Shown: positions 10,379-22,739, counted from the first letter of the stretch. The stretch is DNA of 64,000 nucleotides from Odontesthes bonariensis (GCF_027942865.1 NC_134510.1:20081209-20145208); one strand, 5' to 3'. Translations and numbers: made by a program. Notes: generated by a model not told the origin, from the letters alone.

Positions 10379-13300
10379 CTGTAGAGGGAGCAAACGCATT
10401 ATTTTTGCAAACCAAATTGCATTGTGACTATACGAAGTACTGTTTACTGAGATCCTTCCAGGAGGGAGGTGCAATTTATAGATAATATATTGGTATTATC
10501 AGCTCCCTGTTTAAATGTGTAAGAACACATGTATGATGCACTAATAAAACAGACTGACCGATTTGACGCAACCTCCTTTCGTGTGGGGACTCTCCCAGGG
10601 CAGGTATCCAGGGGTTCTGTGCTGTACCCCCTGCGGTAATGGAGGGGTCCGAACTCTTGTTGGCCAGTAGCAGCTGGATGAAGTGGGACGAAGAGGAGAA
10701 AGGGGTCTGATGGGAGACGGTCCTTTCTCAGGGGAGGGTGAAACGTGTTGGATGGGGGAGGACAGCTCGGTCCTGGGGGACAGACTACGGATCGGCGAGG
10801 AGATCTCCAGACGGGGAGAGAGACTGCGGCTGGGGGAGCAGCTCTCACTGCTGGGCGAGAAGGCTCTCGGAGACGCTTTCCAGCCTCGTCGGGAGAACAG
10901 TGCTCTCCTGCTGCCTGGCGAGGCCGCTCGCCTGCTGGACCAGACTCCCCGCTGAGAGGGCTCCCGACCGGGGCTGGGACTGGGCTCAGGATCGGGAGTG
11001 CTCTGCTGTGAGCGCCGACTGCAACTGGAGCGTCCCCCAGCAGACGGGTGGGTGTCCGAAGAACAGGAGGATGGTGGGTCTTCATGGGACACAGACTCCT
11101 CTTCCTCCTCCTCATCATCTTCATTGTCATCATCATCGTCAGTCTCCTCCACGTCAGAAAACTGATGCTCCTCCTGTTCTTCTGAGCCACGCACACGTTC
11201 ATCGCTTCCTGCTTTTTGTGCAGACACAGAAAAACACAAACATCTTCCCTTAACATCCGTATTGTAAACGTCAAAACCTCGGCACTCAATGTGGGCCATA
11301 GACCTTCACATGAACACAAGGAGTGACCCCAGAACCCTTTTACCTGCCTCCCATCAAACCATTTTATAAAAGGAGAATGTGGCTCGCTCTGTATTCTTAA
11401 TTTATTTATCTTATGCTTTTTCACATTTCTTTTACAAGGCCAGGGGGAGGAGAATAGAACATGGTGTTGCATAAGCTGTCAGCACTGAGCAGCTACTATT
11501 CTTCACAGACAGAAGTTCATCCAGCTGTATATCCATAGTTCTACTTAGTGGAAGGGAAATATGTGAGATGCATCTCCATCCCCTGAAGTACCTGTTTCCT
11601 CGCTCTCCGGCTCGTCCAGTGATGACTCAGATACTCCCATTGCCTGGCATTTTTTCCCATGAGCCTTTGACTTCATGTGTTTTGTAAGGTTTCCTAGGAA
11701 AGAACAAGAAATGCCCATGAAAACTGCCTTTGACTTGCAGCATAAAAGGAAAAGTAGGATATTTATAACATAGAACTACACTGTGACGACAAGGAAAGAA
11801 CCAAAATACAGCTCATGTTTTATATAACTTGCAAATTGTCTGTTCACCTTTGGTTTTAAAGGCAAAGTTGCAATGTTTGCAAATGTATGGACGGACATCA
11901 GTGTGTGTTCTGATGTGCTTTTTCAGCATGCTAGGCTTTTTGCAGCGAATGCCACACTCTCCGCATATGTACTTCCCCCTGCCGCGACCTCGCACATAGA
12001 CATACTCTTCATTGGACTTATACCTAAGATAAAGAGAAGAGAAAGAAGAGATATGGTTGCCTGAAAAATATCGAAATTACTTTTAATGCATACCTCTGAG
12101 TGTACATGTACAAATATAATAGCCTCTACATCCAACAGATTAAACACACATGCAATTTGTAGAGCTTTGACAGTAGAGTAAAGCTGCAGTGACTAAAGTA
12201 ACTACATGCAACAAAGTGATGTAATTCATTTGTATTGATTTAATAAGAATTTGGTTTCATGGATGCATCTCCATACGTTTTTTTTTTTTAGATCAAACTG
12301 GACACCAAGCTGGAGAGTCAAATACATAGTCTCCAGGGTCAAATATAGAATATAGTCAGACTATAATTACATAGTAGAGTCAACCAACAATCAATTTCTG
12401 TCAATCAGACCAGCACTGCATTATCCACATTTGGGCTCTCCACACTACGCCCCTTTCTGGGACAAAAACAATCCTACAAGCAGCATTGACAAACAACCAC
12501 TAGAGTCCATTATGAATTAGCAACATTACGCAAAACTGTTTTTGTCTAATTGGTTGCACCAATAATAAGTCCAAAATAAAAAAAACTGATCTCTGAACTG
12601 TTTTTCCCTGCCAGTCCAAAAAAGGATCCTGGTAGAAGGGTTTCATAATTTCAACAGTGGATGAATGTGCGAAATAAAACAATAATAAATAAATAAAGAC
12701 AAATCCCACGTTAGTGAAAATAAAAGAACACTCTAATGGCTTCGGACACAGAAAACAAGGAAAAGTGGGTTGATGAAAGATCCTCTTGTCAAGATGCTCC
12801 ACTTGTGTTTGCTGCTCCACCGCTCTTAAGCTGCCATGCGAGATCAGTCAAGTTAAGATTAGCTTATCTTGGGGGCGACGAGACAAATCATTTTAACTTC
12901 TATGAATTTTACATGAAGAGTTGTGACCTTGTGTTAGCAGAGTGTGTTGTGGCCTTGCAGAACAGCACAGAGGAACCAGCCGTGCCCACTTTGCAGATTC
13001 AGTGTAACTAATCAAAATACGCAACTTAAATTATATAAAAAATGTATCCTTCATAGTTTACTGATATTTACTGGTACGACCAAAGGACCAGTGTTGACAT
13101 CTGGTTAGCGTGCTATGCTCTAGTCAGTTGTCAGAGCAGGTGCTACTGCTAGCTAGCATATCATTTCTTGAGCAGGAGTAAAATGTTTTTGTAAAAAAAA
13201 AAAACAGTCGTTTGGGTGCGACACTCCCTCCACAACATATTTCATATCAACAGGAATTGTTTTGCAAGCCCAAGCCCCTGAATGACTTGTTCTCAATGTC

Positions 13301-16300
13301 ATGTCACCGTGTGCAGGATGGTGGCTCACTCCTACCTACAGAGTGCAAGTATGGCAACAGGATGGCGACTGGAGCAAAAAACAAAGATCTTCCCAGTGCT
13401 TTACTTATAATCTGTCAATTTTTGGGCCCAGGAATCGAGTTGAAAACACAACATTTACATTGCATAATCTTGTGAATATCTTTACACTCAAGTTGTTTCC
13501 AAATCCACCACATACAGAAAATATTTGGATTCATCTATAGCTGAATTTTATGACTATCTCATGAATTGAATTCCAAAATTTACCTGCCAACTCCTGAAAA
13601 ATATTTGTCTCTTTGGTTACTAAATAGGCTACACTCGGATGCACACCATTTCGTTAGCAGGTAGCCCCTGGAAACAGCTGATGGAAACAATGTTCATGAC
13701 TGCAATCTTAGTCGGACAAAAAAATACGGAACAATGTGCTAAAAGAGGCGCTGAGGGTAAAGCTGCCTGATGATTCTCTGTGGTTTCACTGTTGTGAGTG
13801 ACCACATTACACAGTCATTTAACCCAATGTCATAATGAAAATATTGATCAGAGCATCAAAATGCACACAAGATGCACACATATAAGAAATGGGGAAACAA
13901 GGCTTTCTTTATGGAGGCGGGTTGGGGAAGCCCCACCAAAAGCCCAGCGGCACCGACTCCCTTGGCCGTACCCTTCGCTACACCCTAGGAGCACAAAGAA
14001 TACCAGCTATTCTGCTGCGATCGGGTGGCCCTGCCAACAACAGCAGCAGTTAAAGAGAGGGAAGGGAAGCCTGGCTATGGCCAACAACCCAAAATAGACA
14101 CTACATATAAAAAAAAAAAAAAAAAAAAAAGAAATCAAGCAACACATTTAGGTCTAGTCTATAAAAACATTGTTTATGCACAATCTTCTTGTTTACCCGC
14201 AGACTATTTGCAGACACAGTGAACCACAGATGTTTTATATCGGAATAAATTGTCCTCTATGAAAAACTCCAGCTCTCCTCTCACTGCTCATGAAGAGAAG
14301 CTGAATCCATTCTGAGTTGTAAACACCCAGTGTGTGCTGACTGTGTTTAATTACAGGATATGCACCACTTCTACAATACTCCCTGTTGTATGACAGAAGT
14401 AGCAGAACCAAATCACAACAAATTGTTACACAACTGCAAAAACGTCTCAACTGTGACATTTTGCTGTGTTTCGTTTGGGAATTGGCTACTGTTTAACTGG
14501 CAAGTATTGTTTGTCACTGCTAAAAATATCCACCCACATCTCAGAAAAAAAAGAAGACCGTCGCACTTCACTTATTGAGCTTTAAATCAGCAGCAAGTCT
14601 CTGGTAGATTCAGCTGACAATTCAGAGATAGTTTGCTGGAAATGATAACCCCTCAAACTAGAGAGCGACTGGCTGATAAACCTGATTATTCTATTGAATC
14701 TCCACATAGAACCACTGAATCACAATATTAGGTATTACTGCTCATGTGGCCAGATATGGCCCAGACTGATCACCAGTGTGGTTAAAATGTTAGGACAAAC
14801 CTGCATTGTTTGCCGTTATAACCATGGAAATCAGACTGCATGTTGTCACAGAATCCAGAAGGAGACAGTGCAGCTTGTGCTCACTGAGAGAAACCACAGC
14901 TTTTACGGACTTTCCACAAGAAAAGAAAAGCAGACTGTGGATGAGTGTTCAACTCTAGAGATACCTGCATAACTTTCTCAAAGGGATCTCTGACACTGCA
15001 TGGAAACTCGCAAGTCACTGCAACACAAGCAAAGTTGATGCATATTCATTGAAGAGTGCTCTGGAGTTGCACATAAACATAATTTCAAAGTTTTGAGTGG
15101 AGGAAGATATGGATAATGAGTGCTAACAGAGTCAGGGAGCAAACATTCTACTGTGTTGAAGAGTGAGTAGCTGTGTAGCAGCTTTTTTGGATGCATGGCG
15201 ACAATGCAGAAGGACATCAAGGGACAGAAATACACAGGCAGAGAGAAAAGACTCAGAGGAGGTTGGGAGAGAAAGCCAGAAAAAAAAAATGCTCTGTGTA
15301 AGTAAAAGTGGAAGAGCTGCCAGAGTGAAACAGGCTGCTTGAGCAGAGGGAGAAGGGTGGTACAATAGGGACAGAGAAGAGGAAAACAGAAGAAAGCTGT
15401 GGGCTGTTTATGGATGAAAATGCACTTCCTGAATGTGTTTAATGTGTGGCTGAAAATGATAAAGACTGGTAATTAGTGCCTTATCTACTGTTAAGCAGAG
15501 AACTGCTCCACTCTCAATCTGCTGTGCACTCAAACACAAAACACTGGCCTGAATGTGGAAGTGTTGACACATGTACAAGCAAAAAAAACAACCTTAAAAT
15601 GTCATATTATTTATCCAATGCCTTTCTAAAATATGCTCCGTGTCAACCAAAAGGAATACTGGAGGCTCCTAAATTTATACAGGAACATTTCACACCTCTC
15701 AACTACTCTAGCACTTCCATATTTTTATTTTTTATTTTTTTCCATTCTTATCTGTTTCTAAGATTGCTTCAGTGCAAATAGATCTGTATATATATTCAGC
15801 AGCTGGAGAAACTTTTAGCTCTAAACACAGTGAACCGGGGGAAGCGAATGGGCTGCACTGGAAAGGATCTCTGAGACATTTATGAAAGGCACAGTACACT
15901 CTCACTATATGTGAGCGTGTACTGGTCTTAAGACAAATACACAGTAACACTGCACACAAAAAAACAACAGCTATGTCTGTGTCATTGCTTGCAGATCAGT
16001 TCATACTGTGCCTCTGTGTTTTCACAGTAACTTACAGTAACCATAAAAAGATATTAATGAGTTTCGCAAAGTGAATTCGAAGGCAATCTATTCTCCTTCA
16101 CGCACACACAGACCCACAGCCATCTCCTCAAATTAACACATCTTAAACACACACATTCATGCCAGCAGTAAGAGGAAAAATCTTGGCTGCAGGTACAAAT
16201 GAAATCCCTGTGGGCCCCACTGCCTCCCATCTGCTACTCTAATTCTCTGTGCACTCTTGTCAGCTCTCCATAGTTGTTGTTCTGCTGTCATCAGGCAAAA

Positions 16301-19300
16301 TAACTTGTGTAATCAGGCATTGTTGTAACTCAAAAACACTGCATAAAAAGACCAAACAGTCACAGGCTCTAGCAGCTCTTACCCTCCTTCAAAGATGCGA
16401 ACCCGGGAGGGCTCGCCCTGTTTGGAGGTGGAAGGCCCTTCCTCTTCTCTCATCTCTTTATTTTCCTCCTTTTCATGCTTATGCTGATCCTTTACCTCGG
16501 TGAGGGTGCTGGGTGGCGTGGCATGTACCTACACTCAAGACAAATAATGAAAGAAAAAAAAAACTCAAAATAAAATGCTTATCATTTTAATATTCAAGGT
16601 ACTCTACTGTTATAGAACTGTATTTCTGTAGCATTCCCCTCCAGAGTAAGTCCACCGTAGACTGTAAATGCGCTGTGTTTGCATGGATTAAGGGAGCCCA
16701 GAGACACTCTTTTACTTGTTGAAATTTTTATGTTTTTATATGTAAAAACTCTAGAGAAGGTCATTGTCAAAATCTACAGATTTATGATATACTGTGTTTA
16801 TATTTACCTCTGAAACATTTGGTGTCATGCTGCTTGCAGAGGCCAGCTTTCCTCGAGATGGTGTCGGGGCAGTGGCCATGGTGTATGTCTCAGGACTGTG
16901 CTTCTGTTTAGAGCACAGCAGAGACATGGCCACCTTAGTGCTGAGGCCTGGCAGGTTGGGGTTGTGAGCACTGATGCTCCATGTAGAATAAACTGAGGTA
17001 CGAGGGTCCCTCTGGGCAGATGGGTTGGGTTTGACATACTTCAGGTAGCACCAGTTGACAGAGGTGGAAGTGTGGAGGCTGGGGAATGAAGGGGTGCTTG
17101 GTCTCTCAGCCCCCTCTTCCACAGTTGGCACCTTTTCATTTTTTTGACCTGTCTTCTCAGTATACTCCTTCTCTTTCCCCTTATCTTCCTTGTTATTTTT
17201 TCTTGGTACTTGGTCCTGTAAGTTCTCTAATTTCACAGTTGCCACTTCCGCCTTATCTGGTTGTTTCTTTTCTCCTTCTTCCAGTTTGTCCCCTGTGGCT
17301 TTACTTTCTTCTTCTTGTATTACCTTTGGTTCAACATCCCCCTCATCTTCTGTCTTGTTTTGCTCCTCTTCCTCTTCCTCTTTTACCCTTTTCTGGTGTC
17401 GCTGAGCTTCTGTGCTAAGCTCAAGACTAGCTGCAGGTGAAAGCATGCGTTTGCTTCCTCCAGCCCCCAGCTGACCATATTCCTCCCCAGAACCTGAAGC
17501 TAGCTCCGTTGGCAGAGACAGCGGAAGGAGGCTTTTGATGTCTGTGGAGGGGACCTTTAGGTAGGTTCTTTGCAGCTTTTCCTGCTCCATCTGGCTCATG
17601 ATCACCATAGTTGTACAAGAAGTTGGTTCCTGTGAGCGAGTGGAAGCTAAAATCTGGGAGAGGGTGGTATACATAGCACTTGCAAAGGTAGGTCTATGAG
17701 TTTGGTGGCGCACTGGCACCACAAGGGACACTACTGGTGCGAGCTGTGCCAGACATGTGGCTATGACCGGCCTGGGGTGGTGGTAGGAGATTGTCACAAT
17801 GGACTGATTAGTTACGGTAGAGGGTCTGCTCTCTATAGGTGATGGCGAAGAACCATGTGTGGTAAGTCTTGGGGGAACAGGCAGGTACAGAGCCTGGCTT
17901 GATCTAGTTCTTGAGGGGAATGTGAGAGGAACTAGAGGAGGAAGCTGATGCAGAGGTATTCTCAATCGTTCTGCCATGGGGGTCTGTGCTGGGTGTATCT
18001 GTATAGGTGGAGATGCTGTGTGAGAATGTAAGAAAGCTCTGTGGATAACTTGGTTGGACAGTACTTCAGATATGGCTGAGGTGATTGGGAGTAGCTGTGA
18101 TAGCGATCCTGGGGGGAATGTATGCTGTCCTCTGGGCTGCAAAGGGAGCAGATCCTGAGAGGATGAAAAGATTTGTGGCGGTAACAGCTGCAAGGCTTTT
18201 CCTCTAGCTTCCAAGCTAAACCGGGAGCTTACATCACTTGAATAGAGAGAAGGATGGTTAGAGAAGGAAGGACCAGGCTTGGGACTTTCTACCCTGGACA
18301 ACTGACTACTGTTGCCCCCCATCTCCTGCTCAGGTTCACCTAAGGTGGCAGGTAAGGTGAGAAGACACTTTCTCCTTTCTTTCCAGGAGGAAGTGGACTG
18401 CTGAGTGGACAGGGATCCATAGTCGAAGGACTTACTTCTGGTCTCTGAGGTCTGTTCTGTTTGTTGTGGGCTAGCAGGGGCCTGCTCTGAGGCAGAGCGC
18501 CTCATCTCCTTGTGGCTTTGTTGGTGAGAAGCAGATGGCACCATTAACATCTGGGAGCTTTGGCTTCCGGAGGCCCAGACCGCTGACTCTGATCGTGCTG
18601 TATCCTCAAAAGAAGCAGAATGGCTTGAGATGTTGCTTTCTTGACTGGGGCTGCGAGGCAGAGACAAAGACTCAAAGCTAGACTCTCCAGAGGACTGGGC
18701 AGCTTCTGCCAGGCGGAGTCTTTTCTTCTTCGGTGGAAGCTTCTCTGCAGGGAGCTGGGCAAGAGACTGGCTACGCTGTGGCCAGTGGAACTCCTCTACT
18801 TTCTCTGCCTCCTAAGACAGATACAGAAATTATTAACTCTGACTCGTGTAAAATCAGGGACACTGAATCATGCTGCTCATATTTTACAACATTCTTGAAT
18901 AGAAGAAGTGAAATAAATACAATTCTATCAAATTAAAGTAAAGAAAAGGTCCTTTAAAGGATCATGTACCTTGGATGAAGATCCTGTCACTGAGGGTGTC
19001 ACAGATGGCATGTCAGCATCAAGCTCCAAAGTAACAAGGATCTCCGGCACTTGGATGTTTGGCTGGCGGATGAGGCGCGATGTGGAGGGGGATGGTTTTG
19101 GCTCAGGTTGTTGTGATTGCTGATGCTCTCTTAGGTCTGGTTCCTGGCTTTCCATAGATATACTCTCCTGTTTCTCAAAAGAGCTAGTGTGTTGGATGAC
19201 AGACACACCCTTCCTGTCCTGCTGCTGCTGTTGGTTTGGCTCAGTCTGTACGGTAACACCTACAGAAAAACACGAGAAAAAACAAGTGCCCTCTCATTGT

Positions 19301-22001
19301 GTCATATTGCTACAGTCCTTTTGAATAACAACATTTGGCTGTTTCTAATTTTACACGGTTTCTACAGAGTATCATTATTCCACAATATTTGAATTTCTGT
19401 TCTTTAACTCTTTCGGTGCCATTGACGTCTATAGACGTCAATTTAAAAAAAAACGTTCACTGCCAAAGACGTCTATAGACGTCAATTGTGTTTTTTAACG
19501 GAGCGGGCTGGGGGACAATCTAGCGGAGTTTGTCACTAAATCTTAGGCTTGTATACACTAAACAGAGAATATACTGGCAAAATTACCCGCTAGGTGGCAG
19601 CAGTGCCACTATGCACAAAAAAAAGAGCTTGTTTTCTCCATTTTTTGGGTCAAACAGCTGTTTTTGGTGAAACCAACCTATGTTCTACTGTCTATTACTA
19701 AAAGACTGAAAATGATAGAAACAAACTTTTTTTTCCTGATCAAAGAAGAGAGTCTACTCTTTCTTTTGGTAATTTCGGTGTGTACATAGTCATAAGACAC
19801 ACTTTTCTGTGGGTCTTGGAAAATCAGTCAAAATACTGAAAAACACTTGGCAGTATGGGTGTCTCTGAACTGAAAATGGCTGGCAGCCAATGAGTTAAGG
19901 CCCTTTTATCATCAGCTATAAGATGTGTTGAGTTACCTAACAATAAAAAGGGTCTTAAAGAAAAGGAATGTGTTGCGTACAAGGATAACAGAATTTATTT
20001 ATTACCATAGGGATACATAAACAAACCTGAGAGGGCCTGGCTGTGTTCTGGTCTGCTTGGAATTGAAATGAGGCCTGCAGAGCTGCCTGACATGGGTACA
20101 GATCCAGGGCTGGGAGGATCCTCCTCCAGACTCTCCTCTTTCCTCCTCTTCCTGACAGCCATTGCTAGGGCTCGGAACTTATAGTGCATCATCAGGGGCC
20201 GATCCTCCCTGAATGTCTTACTTGCACCCCCAGCCTCTTTCTCCGGTCCTGGGCAGATGCCTTTGTGAGCCTCATAGCCTTCACTGTGTTGGAAGCTGGC
20301 CCCACATGCTCCACATTCAAACAAGCCAGGACTTTTTTGATGTTGATGTTGTTGTGGCTGAGTGACTGATTCAGTGCCTCCGGCTAAGGAGGACTCCTCT
20401 AACATTAACTCAGCACCCAGGGGAACCTCTATGGCAGGCTGGCGTTTGAGCATACGTTGGGCCCCCCTCATTTCTGCTACCACTGCTTGCTGCTCATCAA
20501 ATGACTGGCAAAGGCGGTAACCTCTGGGAGACATGGTGCCAGAGGTGCAGGGCTCTGCTTGGCTGGAAGAGGATGGCATTGAGTGGCTTCTAAGAAGAGG
20601 CACTGCTGACTGCTCCTGTGCACCTGGTGGATCTGCCTCGGGGTTCTGGAGATGTCTGAAACCACAGGGGCCTGCTGCCTCTCCTTTGGGATCGAATGTA
20701 TAAGGATCTTTAGGAGTGATGAATTTGGGTGACTCCATGCTGCTCTTCCTGGACAGGGAGGAGCGTCGGGGCTTAACACTGTCAATCTCACTGGTGTCCA
20801 CCACTGCTTCATTGATAGTGATGAGCTTGGTAATGTGTTCTATTACTTGGGTTTTGGGCACAGCGAAGGAAATGCTTTTCTCCTCAGTTCCTGAGGATGA
20901 GGAATAGGAAGAATGAGGCTGCTGCTGGTGGGGACTGCGTTGCTGCCCCCCAAGCCGTCCATACTTCCCAAGAATAATTTCTGCATAAGTTTTGGCACTG
21001 GAACTGGGGGGGCTTACTTGGGACAGGTCAGTACTGCCAGATCCAGAGAAGTATCCAGACTCTGTGCTGCCTTTACTACCAGGACCAAGGGAAGAAGATG
21101 AAGTGGAGAGGGAGGAGGGAGGGTCATCTGGAGAAGCCATGGGGCCACGTTTCCTTTCACTAAGCCTCAGCGCCAGTCTTTGCTTGACAGCTTGAGAGTC
21201 CTCAGGTCTCTGGCTCTCTTCTGAGCCTCCCACCCGCTCCTTACCTCCTTTCTTTTGCTGTCTGAGCATCTCCTTAGAGGAGGATTTTTTATGCTGGCCT
21301 GTCTCTTCTTCAGACTCTGTGCTTTCTCCCTCTGTGTGCTCCTCAGGGTCTTCTCCAACACCACTACCCTCTGGTCCACTTAAACTTGGCTCATCACGAG
21401 TGGACGCCAGACCTGCTTTAATGCGATGGGCATGGGACTTGCGGTGCTTGTACAGATTGCTCTTGGTCTTAAAAGAAAAGCCACAGGGGGCACAAGGGTA
21501 GGGTCTTTCTCCCGTATGGGACCGTATGTGTTTCTGAAGAACGCTTGGTTTGGCACATGGACGTCCGCAATAAGTGCACACATATTTCCCTGGTTTTTGT
21601 GGTTTCTTCTCCCCCTTTCTGGGTGAGCTGAAGCCTTCTTGGACCTCTTGGCTTGAGTGAGATGGTACTCCATGACCAGGCTCACCCTGGGTGGAGGAAG
21701 TAGAGGGGAGGGATGAGGTCGAAGAGGAAGCTATAGAGAAGAAGCTGCCTCCTGAAGGACCTGTGGTGTCTGAATGCTGCCATGCCGCTGCTTGCTGCTG
21801 CTGTAAACGAAGCAGGTCAGTACGTTTGGGTTGGCGATTTTGAAGCCGACCCAAGGCTCTGTGTACAGGGCGGGGATTAGGTGGCTGCTGGGGCTGCTGA
21901 GATAGACAAGATCCCAATGAAGATTCAGCTGTCACATGCTGCTGCTGCTCTTGCCTTCCAGAGCGCTCCCCATCAGCCGGACGGCTGGGCTCAGCCTCCA
22001 T
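9716..22001 (-). CDS. hivep3: HIVEP3 / Schnurri-3 ZAS-family zinc-finger transcription factor (eight coding exons)
   Basis: Large nuclear DNA-binding and adaptor protein; HIVEP factors bind kappaB-like sites, and mammalian HIVEP3 limits TRAF/NF-kB signalling and bone formation. Exons in gene order: 20027-22001, 18970-19259, 16808-18811, 16383-16528, 11848-12023, 11592-11693, 10559-11208, 9716-10378; total 6006 nt, 2001 residues. ZAS1 C2H2 pair at residues 142-190 (C142/C145/H158/H162; C170/C173/H186/H190). C2HC finger at C563/C566/H579/C583. Basic KKKRLR (783-788). ZAS2 pair at 1492-1542, its second finger split by an intron. Acidic run near 1583-1605, SPxR-rich region, and the [19 protein letters not shown] block at about 1819-1849. 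[16 protein letters not shown] and [10 protein letters not shown] blocks match HIVEP3 better than HIVEP1/2. Human HIVEP3 is 2406 aa. The ATG has an in-frame TGA 17 codons upstream, so the N-terminus is not extended in this exon. Confidence 0.95.
10559..11208 (-). CDS. hivep3: hivep3 coding exon 7 (acidic and SPxR-rich region)
   Basis: Starts at a tandem AAGCAG acceptor; either choice keeps frame. The donor TCG|GTCAGT is phase 0; an earlier GAG|GTTGCG would break the join to exon 8. Encodes [10 protein letters not shown] followed by a Asp/Glu run of about 18 residues, then repeated short units of the form SLSPRxELSSPIR. Confidence 0.9.
11592..11693 (-). CDS. hivep3: hivep3 coding exon 6 (end of ZAS2)
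   Basis: Acceptor TTTCCTAG, donor GAAACAG|GTACTT; 102 nt. Encodes [12 protein letters not shown], which supplies H1536 and H1542 to complete the second ZAS2 finger, then an acidic linker. Confidence 0.93.
11848..12023 (-). CDS. hivep3: hivep3 coding exon 5 (ZAS2 zinc fingers)
   Basis: Acceptor TTTATCTTAG, donor CCAAAG|GTGAAC. Encodes [20 protein letters not shown], the first ZAS2 finger (C1492, C1495, H1508, H1512) and the first half of the second (C1520, C1523). Nearly identical to mammalian HIVEP3. Confidence 0.96.
12024..16382 (-). other. hivep3 intron 4 (4.36 kb)
   Basis: The largest coding-region intron. Short open frames in it carry no family motif. A GC-richer stretch (about 13910-14100) ends in a 22-base A-run (14108-14130) and might be a retrocopied fragment; no parent was recognised. 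The rest is AT-rich without clear repeats. Confidence 0.6.
16383..16528 (-). CDS. hivep3: hivep3 coding exon 4
   Basis: Acceptor TTGAGTGTAG, donor GAAGGAGG|GTAAGA; 146 nt. Encodes a charged stretch ending [12 protein letters not shown], which in the family leads straight into ZAS2. Confidence 0.9.
16808..18811 (-). CDS. hivep3: hivep3 coding exon 3
   Basis: Acceptor ATCTGTCTTAG, donor TCAGAG|GTAAAT; 668 codons, both ends phase 0. It encodes [20 protein letters not shown] with the basic nuclear-localisation type cluster, [70 protein letters not shown], a Glu/Lys-rich low-complexity stretch, and [20 protein letters not shown]. All are shared HIVEP3 blocks in the same order. Confidence 0.94.
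18970..19259 (-). CDS. hivep3: hivep3 coding exon 2
   Basis: Acceptor TTTTTCTGTAG|GT, donor CCAAG|GTACAT. Encodes residues 660-755, including [11 protein letters not shown] and [13 protein letters not shown], both HIVEP3 hallmarks. In mammals this sequence lies inside one giant exon, so its separation here is notable. Confidence 0.93.
19404..19898. mobile_element. piggyBac-like MITE (TTAA target site) inside hivep3 intron 1
   Basis: A 495-bp unit including TTAA at both ends (19404-19407, 19895-19898). The inner ends are inverted repeats with a few mismatches: CTCTTTCGGTGCCA on the left, CTCATTGGCTGCCA read from the right. TTAA targets are characteristic of piggyBac transposases. No ORF for a transposase. 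It holds an exact 18-bp palindrome TGACGTCTATAGACGTCA (19423-19440), a second 16-bp copy (19468-19483), and a CTCF-like CCGCTAGGTGGCAG (19587-19600). Confidence 0.7.
20027..22001 (-). CDS. hivep3: hivep3 coding exon 1 (ZAS1 fingers, C2HC finger)
   Basis: ATG at 21999-22001; 658 codons plus one base; donor CTCAG|GTTTGT. It encodes a Gln/Ser-rich N-terminus, ZAS1 (residues 140-198), an acidic/Ser stretch ([11 protein letters not shown]), the conserved [20 protein letters not shown] block with KPRRSSLSR, and the C2HC finger. The N-terminal 135 residues are much shorter than in mammals and low in complexity. Confidence 0.94.
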
Positions 22002-22351
22002 AGAGTGGGGGGAGACCTCACAGACACGTAACGAAGGGCTCTCTGAGCCTCATTGGTCCAACCGCATGGCAGCAGAGAGGTCAGACGCAGGGGAACGTCG
22101 ACAGACTGAATTGTAAATCAAAATGGAGGACCTTTTTTAGTATGGGCCAAGAGTTATTGAAGAGGACCAAATGAGGCATCATTAAAAGGTGCCCTGGAGC
22201 AGCATGGATGCAGGTAAACATAGATGCTCTCTCTGTGCAAAGCAGCTCTCCTTCTGTCTCGCCTGAGCCATTCTAACAGTCCTCCCAAGGTCTTCTCTGC
22301 ATATCTTTTGTTGGTTCTCAAGAGTGCCAGCTGTTCAGCTTCTGAATGAGT
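22002..22351 (-). other. Possible 5'UTR part of the first coding exon of hivep3
   Basis: On the minus strand a T-rich tract ending TTAATTTAG lies at 22352-22360 and could be the acceptor of the exon holding the start codon. The interval between it and the ATG contains several upstream ATGs and an in-frame stop, as in many long vertebrate 5'UTRs. This is inference from one splice signal. Confidence 0.3.
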
Positions 22352-22739
22352 CTAAATTAACACAAAAACACAAAAAGTACAGAGTCACAAAAGAGAAAAC
22401 CTATCAATGCTGTACATGTTCTTAATGCTCTAAAAAAAAGGTTTATTCACAAAAAGCTATGGTTGAAAGCTGTTAAAATTATCTTTCCGAGCTTTAACTT
22501 TTTGCTGTTCATTCATTTGTACTAAAACCAACTACACATGCTATTTCTACATTAAAAACAACAAAACAAAGAGTGATGAGAAAGAAAAGTCCTTCTCTGC
22601 ACACTGTAGTCAAAGCCAGACCTCATTTGAACAGAAAAGAAACATAGCTGCCCTTACACCTTAGCCATGTTCTTCAAAGCTCTTTACAATGTGTTACTCA
22701 CTCATCCATGTACACTAACACTAATACAACACTTCTTAT

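Noticed and set aside
10738..11253. 171-codon plus-strand frame, and the one at 9720-10073
   Set aside because: Both are antisense shadows of GC-rich hivep3 exons 7 and 8.
10444..11472. 342-codon minus-strand frame over hivep3 exon 7
   Set aside because: It is an alternative frame of exon 7 that reads through intron sequence; the homologous acidic and NIFSHLP blocks require the other frame.
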